This document shows positions 1-11,304 of a stretch of 64,000 nt of DNA, piece after piece. The stretch's first letter is position 1. Each line of letters opens with the position of its first letter. A model generated the notes under the pieces. The model ran no database searches. It was not told the DNA's origin and saw only the letters and a program-made list of their open reading frames with translations. The position numbers and the translations under genes were made by a program. The DNA comes from Aspidapion aeneum (taxonomy: Eukaryota > Arthropoda > Insecta > Coleoptera > Brentidae), in NCBI GenBank assembly GCA_963576565.1, contig OY755038.1, positions 10,245,756 through 10,309,755 on the forward strand, read 5' to 3'.

Positions 1-700
1 TTGTCCACTCTTCTCTGTCTGTCGCCGTGCTTATCCATCTAGTTCCCGCATGTTTCTTTAAATTGTCCGCCCATCTCATTTGGGGTCTTCTCCTACTTTT
101 ATTTTCCCAAGGTCTCCAAATTACAATACATTTGTTCCATCAAACATCTTTCTGTCGAATATGACCTACAAATTTCCATTTTAATTATTCTACTTCTCCT
201 CTGACATCTCTTACTTTCGTTTTGTATCTTATCCATTCATTTCTTTTTCCATCTGTTAGCTTTACATGTAACATTTGTCTTTCCATTGATCTTTGGGCTT
301 TTGTTACCTTATCCATGTTTGATTTTTTTAAGTGTCCAGATCTGGGATCCATGGGTAAGTACAGGAAGGATACATTGGTTATACACTTTCGTTTTGAGGT
401 ACTGAGGATATTCTCTATTTTTTAATATGTAGCTTAATTTATCGAATGCTGCCCAGGCCAATCTTTTTTGTTTGATTTTCTTTTTTTAGATTAATAATTT
501 GTCCCAGGTATATTATATATTCCTCTACTTGTTCTACTTTCTCTTGGTTTACTTTGATCGGGATATCTTAATTTGTGTTTGTTATAATTTTTGTTTTAGT
601 GTAATTCATACCCAAGTCTGTATTTTTATCTGATGTATCGTATATCATAGCTCTTCTTTTTTATATTTTATTAAGGCAATATCATTAGCTTATCTTAGCT
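1..700 (-). mobile_element. LINE-C reverse transcriptase fragment, C-terminal half
   Basis: Read on the minus strand, this is the second half of a non-LTR retrotransposon reverse transcriptase. Near 675 there is a degenerate palm motif (A-N-D-I-A-L-I in place of FADD). It is followed by the GWxAF/KL segment and, at 180-310, by a stretch reading MDKVTKAQRSMERQM..RNEWIRYKTKV..LKWKFVGHI, typical of the C-terminus of insect endonuclease/reverse-transcriptase elements. Stop codons and frameshifts interrupt it, so it is a dead copy. It runs off the left edge of the window. The N-terminal half of what looks like the same copy resumes at 1636-2440, on the far side of another LINE. The family is inferred from motifs only. 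Confidence 0.7.
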
Positions 701-1640
701 GTCAAAATCAAAGTCAAAAAAGTAGCTTTATTGTATGTAGAAAAATATTACATTGACAAAGCCATGCTTACCTAACTTAATGTCTACTTAATCTGCACTG
801 TATAGGTTACTATTAGTAAGAAAATATAAGTATACCTATTCTTACAATATAATTAAAATAAAATAATAATTATTACTAGCAAGTAAATTTTATTCTGGTT
901 TTATAATAGTCGAATCTATAAAACTGGAAATGTGTAAGCTTACTTAAAATTTATTAAAATTTGAATCCAAGAAAGGATATTTCGTTTTTATTTATCTAGT
1001 GAGAAAAAATTTTTTCCAAGCTATAATAGCTCTTTGTGGCTAAGAATTCTTTTGTCATCCTTCTGAATTTTTTATAGCAAACAATTTGCCTAATTGCTAC
1101 CGATAAATGATTAAATATTTTTTTTCCATTGTATATGAATGAGTTTTTAAAGAAGGTAGAATGCGGAATTGGGAGTTGCAATAAAAAGGGACGACGGCTA
1201 GAGTAATCACTATGTCTTTCTAATTCACCTCGATATTTTTTATACACCAAACAAACAGTCTCCAAAATAAAGACACAACACAAGGTTAGTATTTTATGTT
1301 CCTGAAATAAAGGTCTACAGAAACTACGTCTTTTTACTCTACAAAGATTTCTGATTGCTCTCTTTTGTAAAGTAAATACCGATTTAAAAAGTTGATTTGA
1401 ACAGCATCCCCAAAAGCATATGCCATAAGAGAGATGTGATTGAACCAAAGAATAGTATACATTTTTTGCCTTAACAAAATCCAAGTTCTGTGCTACTACT
1501 CTTAGAGCAAAACAGCCTGAAGTAATTTTACCATTTAACTTTTTAATATGTTTATCAAACTTCAGTGAATTTTCAATTATGATACCCAAAAACTTATTAA
1601 TACCTTGGTTTGTAATAATAATTGTGGTATTTCTTCCCAA
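701..1640 (-). mobile_element. CR1/Jockey-like LINE, 5'-truncated C-terminal RT segment
   Basis: A 214-residue open frame (996-1640, minus) reads FLGIIIENSLKFDKHI, then YSLVQSHLSYGICFWG, QKRAIRNLCRVKRR and CRPLFQEHKILTL. This order (thumb domain followed by a connection region) is characteristic of Jockey/CR1-type LINE reverse transcriptases. The catalytic palm is missing because the copy is 5'-truncated. About 290 bp of AT-rich sequence below 996 is probably its 3' UTR. The copy interrupts LINE-C, so it inserted later. I could not find a clean target-site duplication. It cannot encode a complete polymerase. Confidence 0.7.
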
Positions 1641-1707
1641 TCTAAATTTTCAAAAACATTATCTAGGGCCTGGTTAAATAGTTTAGGGGATACTGTGTCA
1701 CCCTTCG

Positions 1708-1741
<34 letters not shown>

Positions 1742-2440
1742 GCTATTAAGTCGTTGTATCTTTGATCTGTTCGACTATTAATTAAAGATGCTTTTAATGC
1801 CCAGTGCTCAATGCTATCAAAAGCTTTTTTAAAGTCTATAGACGCAATATATAGTGGAATGTTGTATTCGTTGACCCGTTCTATTCGGATTTTCATGGTT
1901 AACAGGTGGCCAACTGCACTAAGACCTTTTCTGAAGCCTGCTTGTTCTTTTGATTGATTGATTTCTTTTTTAATGCCCTTTTTATTTCCTTTGATTATTT
2001 TGAGATTGTAGTTCTGAGTTTAAGTTCTTTATTAGTTTTGGAGTTTCTTCATTGTTTTTCGCGATAGTTCCCTTTTGATTTGATATAATTCTGTATTTAA
2101 TAGTTTTGTGATATTTAAAATTTCCTCTTAACATTTCGTATTTTCTATGACTCTCTCAACTTTTATTTATTGGTTCTTTATTTTATTTTCTTTTATATGT
2201 TTTCTTATAGTTTTATTTATTTCTTTGTATTCCATCGATGTTGCTTTTTCTTCTTTCTCCAGGTTCCTCCTTTTTTCCATCAATTTCTTTATTTCTTCTG
2301 ACATACAATGTGATTTATTATATTTTTATCTTTGTGTACGATCTCTTCTCTTACTTTCCTTGGATATGATGGAAGTTTTTTTAATATTTTATTCAACTTT
2401 TAACGAGTAGATTCGGTAAGAGAGTTTATACTTACTAATG
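1636..2440 (-). mobile_element. LINE-C reverse transcriptase fragment, N-terminal half
   Basis: Minus-strand frames give the linker upstream of the RT domain, then EQAGFRKGLSAVGHLLTM and IASIDFKKAFDSIEHWALKA (RT motif A with the catalytic Asp). After a (TA)n tract comes KGDTVSPKLFNQALDNVFENLDWE (RT motif B region). The order matches the fragment at 1-700, so the two are probably one element split by the CR1/Jockey-like LINE. Several stops and the microsatellite show it is inactive. The endonuclease domain is not visible, so the 5' end is truncated near 2440. Confidence 0.65.
1709..1739. repeat. (TA)n microsatellite inside LINE-C
   Basis: About 15 uninterrupted TA units. They sit between RT motif A and motif B of the minus-strand LINE-C copy, where other elements of this type have roughly a dozen more residues. 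The microsatellite therefore appears to replace coding sequence rather than simply to lie beside it. Confidence 0.95.
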
Positions 2441-2770
2441 AAGAAGCCTTGGCTTAATTATAGAAAATTGCACTAGTTAGATTCATCCCGCTCGGCTTCT
2501 GTCTGAATCAGGCAAAGTTGCAACAAACTTTTTTGCCGTTGTTGAGCAAACTTCGTTTAAATGTTTCAGGAATGGGTTAAATTTCATCAGTTTTAGTACA
2601 TACTAAAAACATGGCCTGAGTAACGTTATAGGGATAGCACTTTTATTTGAAACTATTTTGGCTGTCACGGAAATAAAAAAAAATATAAATCAAAAGCTTT
2701 TTAAATTTTAAATATTATTTAAAAGTTTTTAAAGTTTATTATGAGGAATACAAATCACTTTATTTACCAA
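2441..2770. other. AT-rich spacer without recognisable feature
   Basis: No coding region, terminal repeat or copy of another repeat in the window was recognised here. Confidence 0.5.
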
Positions 2771-3550
2771 ACCACGTGTGAAACGTGATTGTATTGCCAT
2801 TCTAGTTTGCGACGCCCTCTTTTTCTGTGCCCTATTGGTTGCCATTCTAGGACCTGCTTTGGTATTCTTTCGTCGTTTATTCGTTGTACATGGTTGTACC
2901 ATATCAGTTAACTTTTAGTGGTTTCATCCATTATGCTTCCCTCGATTCCCATTCTATCTTTTAAGATCTCATTTCTTATTTGATTCTGTTCTAGATATTC
3001 GCATTGATCTTCTTATTGCATCCATTTCGACACTTTCCATTTTTGTTTTGTATTTTTCGGTTACGCGAGAAGTCTCTATTCCATACAACAGCGTGCTTTT
3101 CACCATTGTTTCATATATTCTGCTAAATTTTGCGTTCTTTTTTTCCGCTCCATAAAATCCTGTTGACATCCAATAACCTTTTTTGCTTGTAGTATTCTTT
3201 TTTCCAGTTCTTTACAGTCTGTTCCTGTCCTATCAAATGTGACACCCAAGCATACATACTCATGGCATGGAGATATTGTTTGTCCATTGTCCAGTTCTAA
3301 CTTACTGGATTCGCTTCCAATATATAAGTACTGTGCCTTGTCCACGTGCACTGTTAATCCCTTTTTGTATTCTTCCGTTAACTTTCTCATTATATACTCC
3401 ATGTCTTCTTTATCATTAGCTACACTTTACGTTTTCAGTTTTTTAGAGCTACTGCGATATATATTTTAAAAAGAGTTGGAGAGATACAACATACCTGTCT
3501 TGAGCCTTTCGTTAGCAGGAATTCTTTTGAAAGTCGATTTCCAATTTTAA
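2771..3550 (-). mobile_element. LINE-A (RTE-like) fragment, copy 1
   Basis: Minus-strand frames carry the second half of an RTE-like reverse transcriptase: VDKAQYLYIGSES..LDNGQTISP.HEYVCLGVTFDRTG, KELEKRILQAKKVIG, IYETMVKSTLLYGIET and VEMDAIRRSMRISR, then a degraded WYGHxQR region. The palm segment with FADD is deleted: sequence from the RT finger/palm (QGCCISPTLFK-like, near 3480) is joined directly to the thumb. Frameshifts near 3150 split the frame. At least five related copies occur in the window (9695, 26968, 51745, 62456 and 62931). Confidence 0.75.
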
Positions 3551-4424
3551 TTTTAGATTTTGACCCTGTGCACTGAAAGTTACCTTTTATAAATACTTGA
3601 AGTTTGTAGATTTATAAATATATAGTTTTTGGTTTAGAAAATGACATAAAAAATAAATTTACTTTTACTTATAAATATGTCCCCGGCGGTAAAAGCCAAT
3701 TTTCCCTCAAGGAAAATTCTTTCCACTTGGTAACTTAGAGTTTTAGTATAAACAGAAGTAGTGTGTAGTAGATAGCCGATTATTTTATAAAGTAGGAGAA
3801 TGCATCGTGACATCTCGCCTTCACGAAGTTTTTCGTCATTTATTTATTTATGGCCAATTACAGATACAGGAAAATCTCACATTGTGACACACATTTCTAA
3901 CCACTATAAATAAAACTTTAAGTCTTGTGACCCGTTTATTCTCATCTCCAGCCAAGAGGTCTCTAATTGCCCTGAAATCATTTAATTATAACATCTATCT
4001 TCAAAAATTGTTGCTTTATGGCTACCATGATGAATATTAATTAAATAGTTTAAAACAGTGATGCTTATTAAGTAATGAAAAGTTTGTAAAATCTTAGTAG
4101 CGGTCATTCCGTCATGTGCAGCGAAACAGGTAGGAAGTGGGTATTTGTTTTTCGCACAAATTCTAGCTTAAGCAATGAAACTTCCTCCCTCTACTTTACT
4201 GGGGCGCACAGAGGACAGGTACTGGCTGTGGGTCTGGCTATCCTGAAATAATGGGCGTAACCACGTGTAAACTTCTATCCTGTTTTCTGACATACTACAT
4301 ATTTTACACATATGCAGTTGGTCTTATCTTAAAATCAGTAATAGTTTTCCATGCTACGTATAGCATTCAATCATGCTGTATTTTTAATTCTTTGTATATT
4401 TTCTCGAAATAATAAGTAATAAAG
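3551..4424. other. Unassigned spacer
   Basis: AT-rich sequence with no recognisable protein, RNA gene or repeat copy. There are a few short GC-richer patches (for example 3680-3710 and 4195-4245) but nothing I can name. Confidence 0.4.
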
Positions 4425-5419
4425 TGGAAAGCGAATATAAAGACATGGAGGTAGAAGAACAAGCCGGCTTCAGGGCGGGTAGATTGACTTCTGATCATCT
4501 CTTTTGTATAACCCAAGTTATTGAGAAGAAAATGGCATACGGACAAGAGCTGCATCTGCTTTACGTCGATTTGCAGAAGGCATATGATAGTAACCACTAA
4601 ATCTACTTTGGAAAGCGTTGGAAAACACAAACATAAGCGTACAACTAATTAAGGCCATCAAAGAGTTATACCACAATAGTGGGGCAAAAGTTAAAATAAA
4701 AGCAAAACTAACCAAAGGCTTTCAAGTAAATAAAGGACTTAAACAAGGTTGCTGTATCTCGCCTACGCTATTCAAGATATACTTGGAACAAGTCCTTAAA
4801 TTATGGAAGAGATATTCCAAAACATGGGAATTCCGTTGGACGAAACCACCTTGTATACTTTATGTTTCGCCGATGATCAGATAGTAGTGGCTCAGGATTA
4901 TGACGACCTCGAATATATGACATGAAAACTAATAGAACAGTATAATAAGTGGGGACTTGAGGTTAATCTCAATAAGACAGAGTATATGTGTATTGGTGGA
5001 ATAAGACAGGATCGAATCTTAAATACCGGACAGCGAATTCAGTCCTGTGATGAGTATAAATACTTAGGTCTAAAAATTATAGCTGACGGAACACTAGAAA
5101 AAGCTATAAAAGATCGAAACGTAAAAGGAAGAAAAGCAATAACTTTATTAAATGGAATAATTTGGGACCAAAGTATATCAAAACATAACAAAAAGCTTAT
5201 ATATAACACCATTGTAAAAAGTATTATTACATACGGCTCAGAAGTATGGCCAATCAAGGATAGAACAGAAAAAATGCTTTCCGCTACGGAGATGGACTAT
5301 TGAACATAGTATTGTAAATTATGACAGTGGGTGAACGTACTTTAGTGGATGATATAAGAACAAAACAATTGGTGTGGTACGGACAAGTACAAAGAATGAA
5401 TGATGAATGACTACCTAAA
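4425..5419 (+). mobile_element. LINE-B (RTE-like) reverse transcriptase, interrupted
   Basis: Plus-strand frames give EEQAGFRAG..SDHLFCITQVIEKK, LHLLYVDLQKAYDS (motif A Asp), then 4618-4884 with IKAIKELYHNSGAKVKIKAKL and GLKQGCCISPTLFKIYLEQV, then LCFADDQIVVAQD (intact FADD, near 4870). Next comes 4986-5303 with MCIGG.R.DRILNTGQ, YKYLGLKIIADG and VKSIITYGSEVWPIKDRTEKM, and finally VDDIRTKQLVWYGQVQRMNDE..LPKKI. Several frameshifts and stops break the frame. After LPKKI the coding sequence is interrupted by a 0.76 kb inserted element and resumes at 6184. The copy is 5'-truncated: neither an endonuclease domain nor the RT N-terminus is present. It is inactive, but retains the catalytic Asp pair. 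Confidence 0.8.
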
Positions 5420-6183
5420 AAAATACTCTGCCAATATATGGGCCCCTAAGCTCACACTCACTAGGTACTATAGTTATAGTATACGTGTGAGCTAATATAA
5501 CTAAAACCTGAAATATATTTTATTCAACTCCAGACTAAATTACCTTTTGTTTGATACCACACAAGCCATGTTTTGACTTAAACTCAAATTTTTGAAATCT
5601 TCCCCCACCCTTAAAAAAAACAAAAACTAAAATGTATTTTGTTAAACCCCGGACTCACTTACCTTTCGTTTGATATCACACACGCCATATTTTCACTTAA
5701 ACTCTAATTTTTAAAATATACCCCCACCCTATTTTTGAAATGAATTAAAATGTATTTTGTTTAACTGCAGACTCAATTACCTTTCGTTTGATATCACACA
5801 CACCATATTTTCACATAAACTCTAATTTTTGAAATCTACCCCCACCCTTTTATTTGGTTTGTGTTCGGTGGATTTTATTCATTTTTAAATGGGACCATCT
5901 CGACCTAAGACCCAGCCAAGGTACCAAATTTCATTAAAATCGGCCAGGCGGTTTTTGAGTTATGCGCGTTGGTCGTTACAGACAGACATACAGACAGAGA
6001 GACAGACAGACAGACAGACATACAGACAGACAGACAGACAGACGGCGCAACAAAAAAGTTTCAAAATCATCTGAAACGCAAAGATATATAAAAAATTTTG
6101 AAATCGGAGCAACTTTTTTTTTCTCAAAAAAATTAGGATCACCATAGCTCACACTACTATAGTATAGTATATGTGTGAGCTAA
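5420..6183 (+). mobile_element. CAGA element, copy 1 (hairpin-ended, tandem-repeat core)
   Basis: Structure in order: a conserved leader (ATACTCTGCCAATATATGGG); a hairpin built on GCTCACAC/GTGTGAGC with TATAG in the loop; three direct repeats of about 118 bp (each containing ACCTTTCGTTTGATATCACA or a close variant, and ending in CCCCCACCC); a conserved segment ending in TTTGAGTTATGCG; a CAGA/CATA microsatellite; a conserved TTTCAAAATCATCTGAAACG block; and a second GCTCACAC hairpin ending in GAGCTAA. It lies inside LINE-B after codons for LPKKI, and the LINE frame resumes exactly after GAGCTAA. Further copies are at 24292 and 53667. The layout resembles Helentron-associated non-autonomous elements (HINE/pearl type), which is inference. 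No coding capacity. Confidence 0.8.
5975..6043. repeat. (CAGA)n-type microsatellite in CAGA element 1
   Basis: Imperfect tetranucleotide tract of CAGA with CATA and GAGA variants. Open frames over it are repeat artefacts. The same tract occupies the same place in the other two copies of the element. Confidence 0.95.
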
Positions 6184-6345
6184 TACTACAATCGAAATCA
6201 ACTGGCCGAAGAAAACGAGGACGGCCAAGGAGAAGCTGGAGAGAAGGAATAGACAGTGAAATAAGAATAAGACGCCTAGATGATGGAATTATGGGCAAAC
6301 AGAAACGAGTGGAGATTGGGTATCGAAAGACGTAGAACGTTGTGA
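6184..6345 (+). mobile_element. LINE-B 3' end, resumed after insertion
   Basis: The plus-strand frame reads LQSKSTGRRKRGRPRRSWREGI followed by IRIRRLDDG. This is the basic C-terminal tail that follows the LPKKI codons ending at about 5424. It therefore belongs to the same LINE-B copy and shows that the CAGA element interrupted an existing sequence. An AT dinucleotide tract (6355-6371) follows the end of the frame. A minus-strand copy of the same tail is at 19567-19660. Confidence 0.8.
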
Positions 6346-7628
6346 AACCGATAAATATATATATATATATATTTTCTCGCAAAGTTAATCCAAAAAAGTT
6401 TTTAATTTATGCCAAAAGTACGTATGAAGGTAAATACGCTGGGGTTTGGGGATATGGGAGTTTCAAAGATCGTTCATTAAGGACACCTCGTTGCACCCTT
6501 CTCTTTTTTTACTGCCGCTCTGTTAGAAATTGTTTCAGTCAAGTTTCCAACCTGTGGTCGTCTCTAATAAAAAGCTTAACATACACGGACGAAATGTTTC
6601 CTCAGTCTTTCCTGAATCCAGTATTCCAAGTACGTAACAGGGCCGTACCTAGGAGGGACCAAGGAGGATCAATCTCCCACCGAAATTTAATAAAATATTT
6701 AGTAGAGATATGGGCAATTCGCATTTTTATGGCAGAATTGGCTCTGATTTTGTAGATTTTCTGCTTAGAATAGCTGAAAACGTGCTTAAACTAAAGTTTG
6801 GTTAAGTATTCTATTTTCCAAAAAAAACTAAAATCTTAGGCGGATTTTACAGATAAATGATGGTGCCAAGTGAGTAACAAAATATTTCTAAATATAAAAG
6901 GATTTTTCGAGGTGAAGTCAGACTCAATAAATGAATTTTCGGGCTTATCACAACGGGGTCATGGTAGCCGCAGACATAATTATGTTTCCGCCTTGTTAGG
7001 GATTATCACGCAGCCAACGATAAAGATCGGTCATGGCGCGTTATAAGCAAGTCGGCGGTCACGTGATCTTAGGAGTTCCAGGATTCTTATTGCATTGCTT
7101 AATATATTATCTGTTTTTACACAATTTAAATAAATTGACAAAAAATTTTGGTTCTCATATAGGCAAAAATTAAAAATAAATTAAAATAAAATAAAAAATT
7201 ATATAAAATTTGCACTCTAATATCTTCAGGTATATTAGGTACATAATATCGTTAGTTACTTCAAATCTATACAAGTCTTTTAAAATTGGACATAACAAAC
7301 CTAAGCTTTAAGTTTTTTAATTTTTGTTTGAGTGTCATCATCTTTGTCTGTGTTCTTATTCAAAGATTTATTAGCAGACACTGAATCATTATGCTATTTA
7401 ATAAAATTATTAAAAAAAACTTTACATGATCTTAAACTAATTTTTTCAAGATTTGACAATAGTTTTTCTAAACAAAAATACTCGCTAGAGTTATCTAAAG
7501 TAAATTTTTTAATATAAAACATTTCACAATAACTTATTAAAACAAAAACAAGTGAGTTTGTGAATAAGTGAGATGGTTTTCATGTTCAATAAACTGAAGG
7601 TATTGGTCGTCAATAATTTTTTGAAAAA
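6346..7628. other. Unassigned spacer with one short dispersed repeat
   Basis: A 137-codon frame (6342-6755) has no recognisable domain and I do not call it a gene. At 6640-6705 lies GGCCGTACC..GGAGGATCAATC..CCCACC, which recurs in similar form at 55361-55430, suggesting a short dispersed repeat. The 7320-7628 part is next to the P-like pseudogene and may hold its eroded 3' end, but no motif confirms that. Confidence 0.4.
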
Positions 7629-8679
7629 TTACCCAGCCCAAAGTTTAATATATATTTCATCAATGTGCAAGTTAACTACCAACACATGTTCTTTTAAAAG
7701 CTTTATCTTACTTTTTAAATATTGAATACTACTAGAGAGATTACTATGTGTTAGCGATATTTTACAAATCAGTTTTTTCATATTGCGAGGGTGCAGAAGA
7801 CATATTCCCTTGGTTTTGTAAATTGACATGTATGCACTGGATGACTGGATAAACAAAGATGAAGCCAACATTAAAGTGTATCCACAATATCTTTGATTCT
7901 CAGGTGACCTTTTCAAGTGACCTAATTGTTCAATAAGAAATGACAATTGAACACATTTTTCACTCTCACTATCGAAATTGTCACTAAGGATGTCTATAAC
8001 TTGATCAATCTTATCTTTTACCACTTCTTTCCCGTTTGCAACTTTCATTTCAATAAACTGCATTAGCTCTTCAAGTGTATCGGTGCTGTCCAAAAATAAA
8101 ACTCCAACTTTTTGTGGCAATTTGTTCTTTGGTATGGACACATTGTTAACATTTACAAAAAATGACAGATTTCCCTCAAGAACTAGAGATGCTAACAGTG
8201 ATGGATTGTTGTTCAAAAATGTCATCAGGCCCAGGCAGACTGTGTCACGTTCTTTGGTAAAAATCCAATTTTTGTTTATTTTAGTATTAGAACAATAAAA
8301 TTTTGAAATGTCCTCAATATTTGATAAAAATTTTGATTTCTTATGAGCTCAAAGTGTTTCAAGACTTTCTTGTATTGCAGTTTCCAGTTATTGCCTCTCG
8401 ACATCAGCTAATCGAGTAGATACAGGTTGTCTACTTAGGTATTTCGGAACATTTTCAACACTCTCCATTTACAACACACTTATCAAACCAAATAACCTGC
8501 TCGTTAGGAAAATGTTTGATGCAAACTTGTGGACGTTTTAAGATACTTAAATCATTAGGAATTTTTCGCAACCAAATTTTATGCATTTGTTTATCCACTG
8601 GCAAATTAAAAGTTGACACATATTCTATTTCAGTTTTATAGTTGGACCGACAACCAATAACAATACACGTTCGCGGCAT
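7629..8679 (-). pseudogene. P-element-like transposase with THAP domain, broken
   Basis: On the minus strand a start at 8679 opens MPRTCIVIGCRSNY..., a THAP-type zinc finger: paired Cys five residues apart near the N-terminus and a CxxH pair in QVCIKHF about 60 residues on. THAP domains are the DNA-binding heads of P-element and THAP9-type transposases. A frameshift near 8455 breaks the frame. The next frame (8440-8230) has two stops. A 198-residue open frame (7629-8225) then reads LMTFLNNNPSLLASLVLEG..VGVLFLDSTDTLEELMQFIEMK and ends near HIDEIYIK, which fits the region leading into the P-type catalytic core. The catalytic core itself is lost. The P-element assignment rests on order and motifs only. 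Confidence 0.6.
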
Positions 8680-9694
8680 TGTTGTCTTTTTAGTGGGCTG
8701 CGTTATTTTAATAACTTTGATAAAACTCACATAAAATTCATGTTCGAATAAAAAACAATCGACGTAAACAAACATACCAAAACTGAAAACACACATGTTT
8801 TATAGTGACAGCTTGCCGGGAGGCGTTCTTTTGTGACCCTCCTACGGTCACGTGATATTTCCGCGCCTGGGTCGGTCTTTCTCGTGGGCTGCGGTTCATC
8901 AGTACGGTTTAACCACAATGGGTGGAGAGGGAATGAAATGAAGATGATGAAAACTGAAAAGGAAAACTGAAATGTGAATACCCACTTAAGAAAACCATGC
9001 CAGTTTGCAGTATCAGCTAACAAGGCGGAATGTGAAATCCAAAGGCTAAAAAGATTTTAATATATTTAAAAAGGTACTTGTTTACACTACCAGAACCAGT
9101 GGTTTCTAAAAAAATATGGTTCCTCCCCAAAAAGAAGTAGATTTCATTTGTGAATTATATTACAAAGGTAGGTACAGAAAAAAGAATTAACAGTACACAA
9201 GAATATAAATTTAGATTAACGAAAAAATGGATAATTGAGTCAGTATCATTAAAACGGAGTTTCGTGTAGTTTATTCTTTAGCATGTTTAGGTAAAGTTTT
9301 CTTCCTGCAACAACCTGGCCGCAGTAGCCGGGATGAAATTCCCAACAGCGCAAAAGTCATTACACGAAGTTGAAAATTACTAAAGCCTTCGTGCCTTCTA
9401 ATGATTGTTGTCGACATGTTTTGACAGCCCATATATCTACAGGGACTTATAAAAAACGTATGTTTTATTAACCCTACATTACGTTAACATAAAGTTTTAC
9501 GGGTGTCATAATTTTGCTAGCCTATGTTGGACAGTTTGGTTAATATACATTAAGGGCATTGTAACCTGTTAATTATCTAAATTATGCAAATGTTAAAATA
9601 TTTAACGACACAAAAGTCATGTTTTTCAAAGAACAGCGCACCCGTTTACACAAGTTATATGAAAATGTTTGTCTCGGTGGAATTGGCTATAATT
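8680..9694. other. Unassigned spacer upstream of the THAP pseudogene
   Basis: No gene recognised. It includes GC-richer sequence around 8795-8900 containing GGTCACGTGAT. A similar GGTCACGTGATCTTA occurs at 7056-7070, on the other side of the P-like pseudogene, and could be an eroded end of that element. The match is too short to call a terminal repeat. Confidence 0.35.
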
Positions 9695-10690
9695 TTACTA
9701 TGTTATAGTAGTCCAGTTCTTACTCACTGGATTGGTTTCCAATACATAAGTAATGGGTCTTGTCCACGTTAACTGTTAATCTTCACTTTTGGTATTCTTC
9801 CGTTAACTTTCTCATTATATACTCCATTTCTTTTTTATCATTAGTTACAATTACTTCGACGTCAGCAAAATGCAGTGTGGATATGGTAAATCGGTAGTTA
9901 AAGTGTACTGCGATATATATTTTAAAAATAGTTGGAGAGATACAACATCCCTGTCTTAAGCATTTCGTTACCAGGAATTCTTTTAAAAGTCGATTTCAAA
10001 TTTTAATTTTAGATTTTGACCCTTTGTATAGTTCTAACACTGTCTATAATTTTTCTACTGGAACGGTATCATATGCTTTTTGTAGGTCCACAAAGGTAAC
10101 ATATGTCTTTATATTTCTGACGCACTTTTCCTCAATTACTTGTTTAAGACAAAAAACATTATCACTACAAGATCTGCAGCAAAGTGGTTGGTTGCTCTTC
10201 TTCTTCTTGTTCATGAAAATCATTCTCTATTAGATCTCCAAGAATCCTACCGTACAATCTACTTAGAGTACTGGTTAGAAAAATTTTTCTCTAATTGTTA
10301 CAATCCAGCTCATTTCCTGTTCTAAGTATTAAGGATATGAATGCAATTTTCCAGTCATCAGGTACTGGATGTCCGTTTATGCATTGATTGATAATATATT
10401 TTAGATTTTCTGGTAGTTTCTCTGATCCATATTTGAGCATTTCAGCATATATTCAGCCAAGTCCGCTAGCTTTTCCGGATTTAAGCTTTTTAATTCTATT
10501 CTTTATCATTTCCTTTTCTTTTCTTTTCTTAAAGGGAATAATATTTTTGCTTTTACCAGATGGTGGTCAGATCCACAGGTAACACCACGAAGTGCTCGCA
10601 CATCATACCACTTTAATTGCGAGTGTTGTCTACCTATAGCATAACTAATGATTGATTTAAGATTTCTTGTTGGCTAAATCCAGCTATATT
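9695..10690 (-). mobile_element. LINE-A (RTE-like) fragment, copy 2, with end of endonuclease
   Basis: Minus-strand frames from 10690 downward give the end of an APE-type endonuclease, WYDVRALRGVTCGSDHHLVK, with the SDHH block that carries the catalytic His. Then come IKKLKSGKASGLG, AEMLKYGSEKLPENLKYIIN and CINGHPVPDDWKIAFIS, degraded RT fingers (a K-K-H/MIP version of motif A), and near 10010-9900 the GQNLKLKFEIDF and SPTLF-like regions. The 3' part of the element is missing. Multiple stops make it dead. This is the only copy in the window that retains part of the endonuclease. Confidence 0.75.
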
Positions 10691-11294
10691 ACCTAATAAT
10701 AAAAATATTTGGTATCGAAATTGACTTAAAAATAACTTAAGAAATAATGACATTTATTCTGTTGCGATTATGTAGTGAAAGAGAGAGATTGAGTAACTAA
10801 AATTTAAGTTCGCATATAGGAAATTATTTATAGATTATGGTTCGATTCTGCACAAATAGTTAAAGCACTCCTCTCCAAAACTAATAAAATGTTACTTGGG
10901 TGTAAGCAATGTTTGTATATATTTTATTTGTAAGACATTGTATCAGTTTGTTGTCTGCTGGCATTGCTGAAATAAATACGTTTTTTACGGTGTCTCGACA
11001 AAACTATCGTATTTTTGTACGTGCGCTCCGTGCAAACGTGTCTCTTCGGAATAGAGCAGAGTAAGGTGCAATTTTTATAATGCTCTAAAACGCCAATAGT
11101 TTAGAGAGCTTAGAGTCAAATAGGCCAGAAAACAACGACTCGTCGTCGTTAGTTTCAAGTAACAATATGTGATCTCGAATCTACATAGGTGGAAGTTCAT
11201 AATGCATTCTACTGTAAAATACTACAAATTAGTGCTGCAAACTAAAATATGCAATTCGACGATAAGCACGCACCAAACTAAAATTTTTACGGCT
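10691..11294. other. Unassigned spacer
   Basis: AT-rich with no recognised gene or repeat. It forms the flank into which the Jockey tail at 11305 inserted. Confidence 0.4.
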
Positions 11295-11304
11295 CTGATA
11301 GTGT

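Noticed and set aside
5889..6147. Frames over the CAGA microsatellite (also at 24786-25029 and 53755-53949)
   Set aside because: Repeat artefacts; identical in all copies of the non-coding CAGA element.
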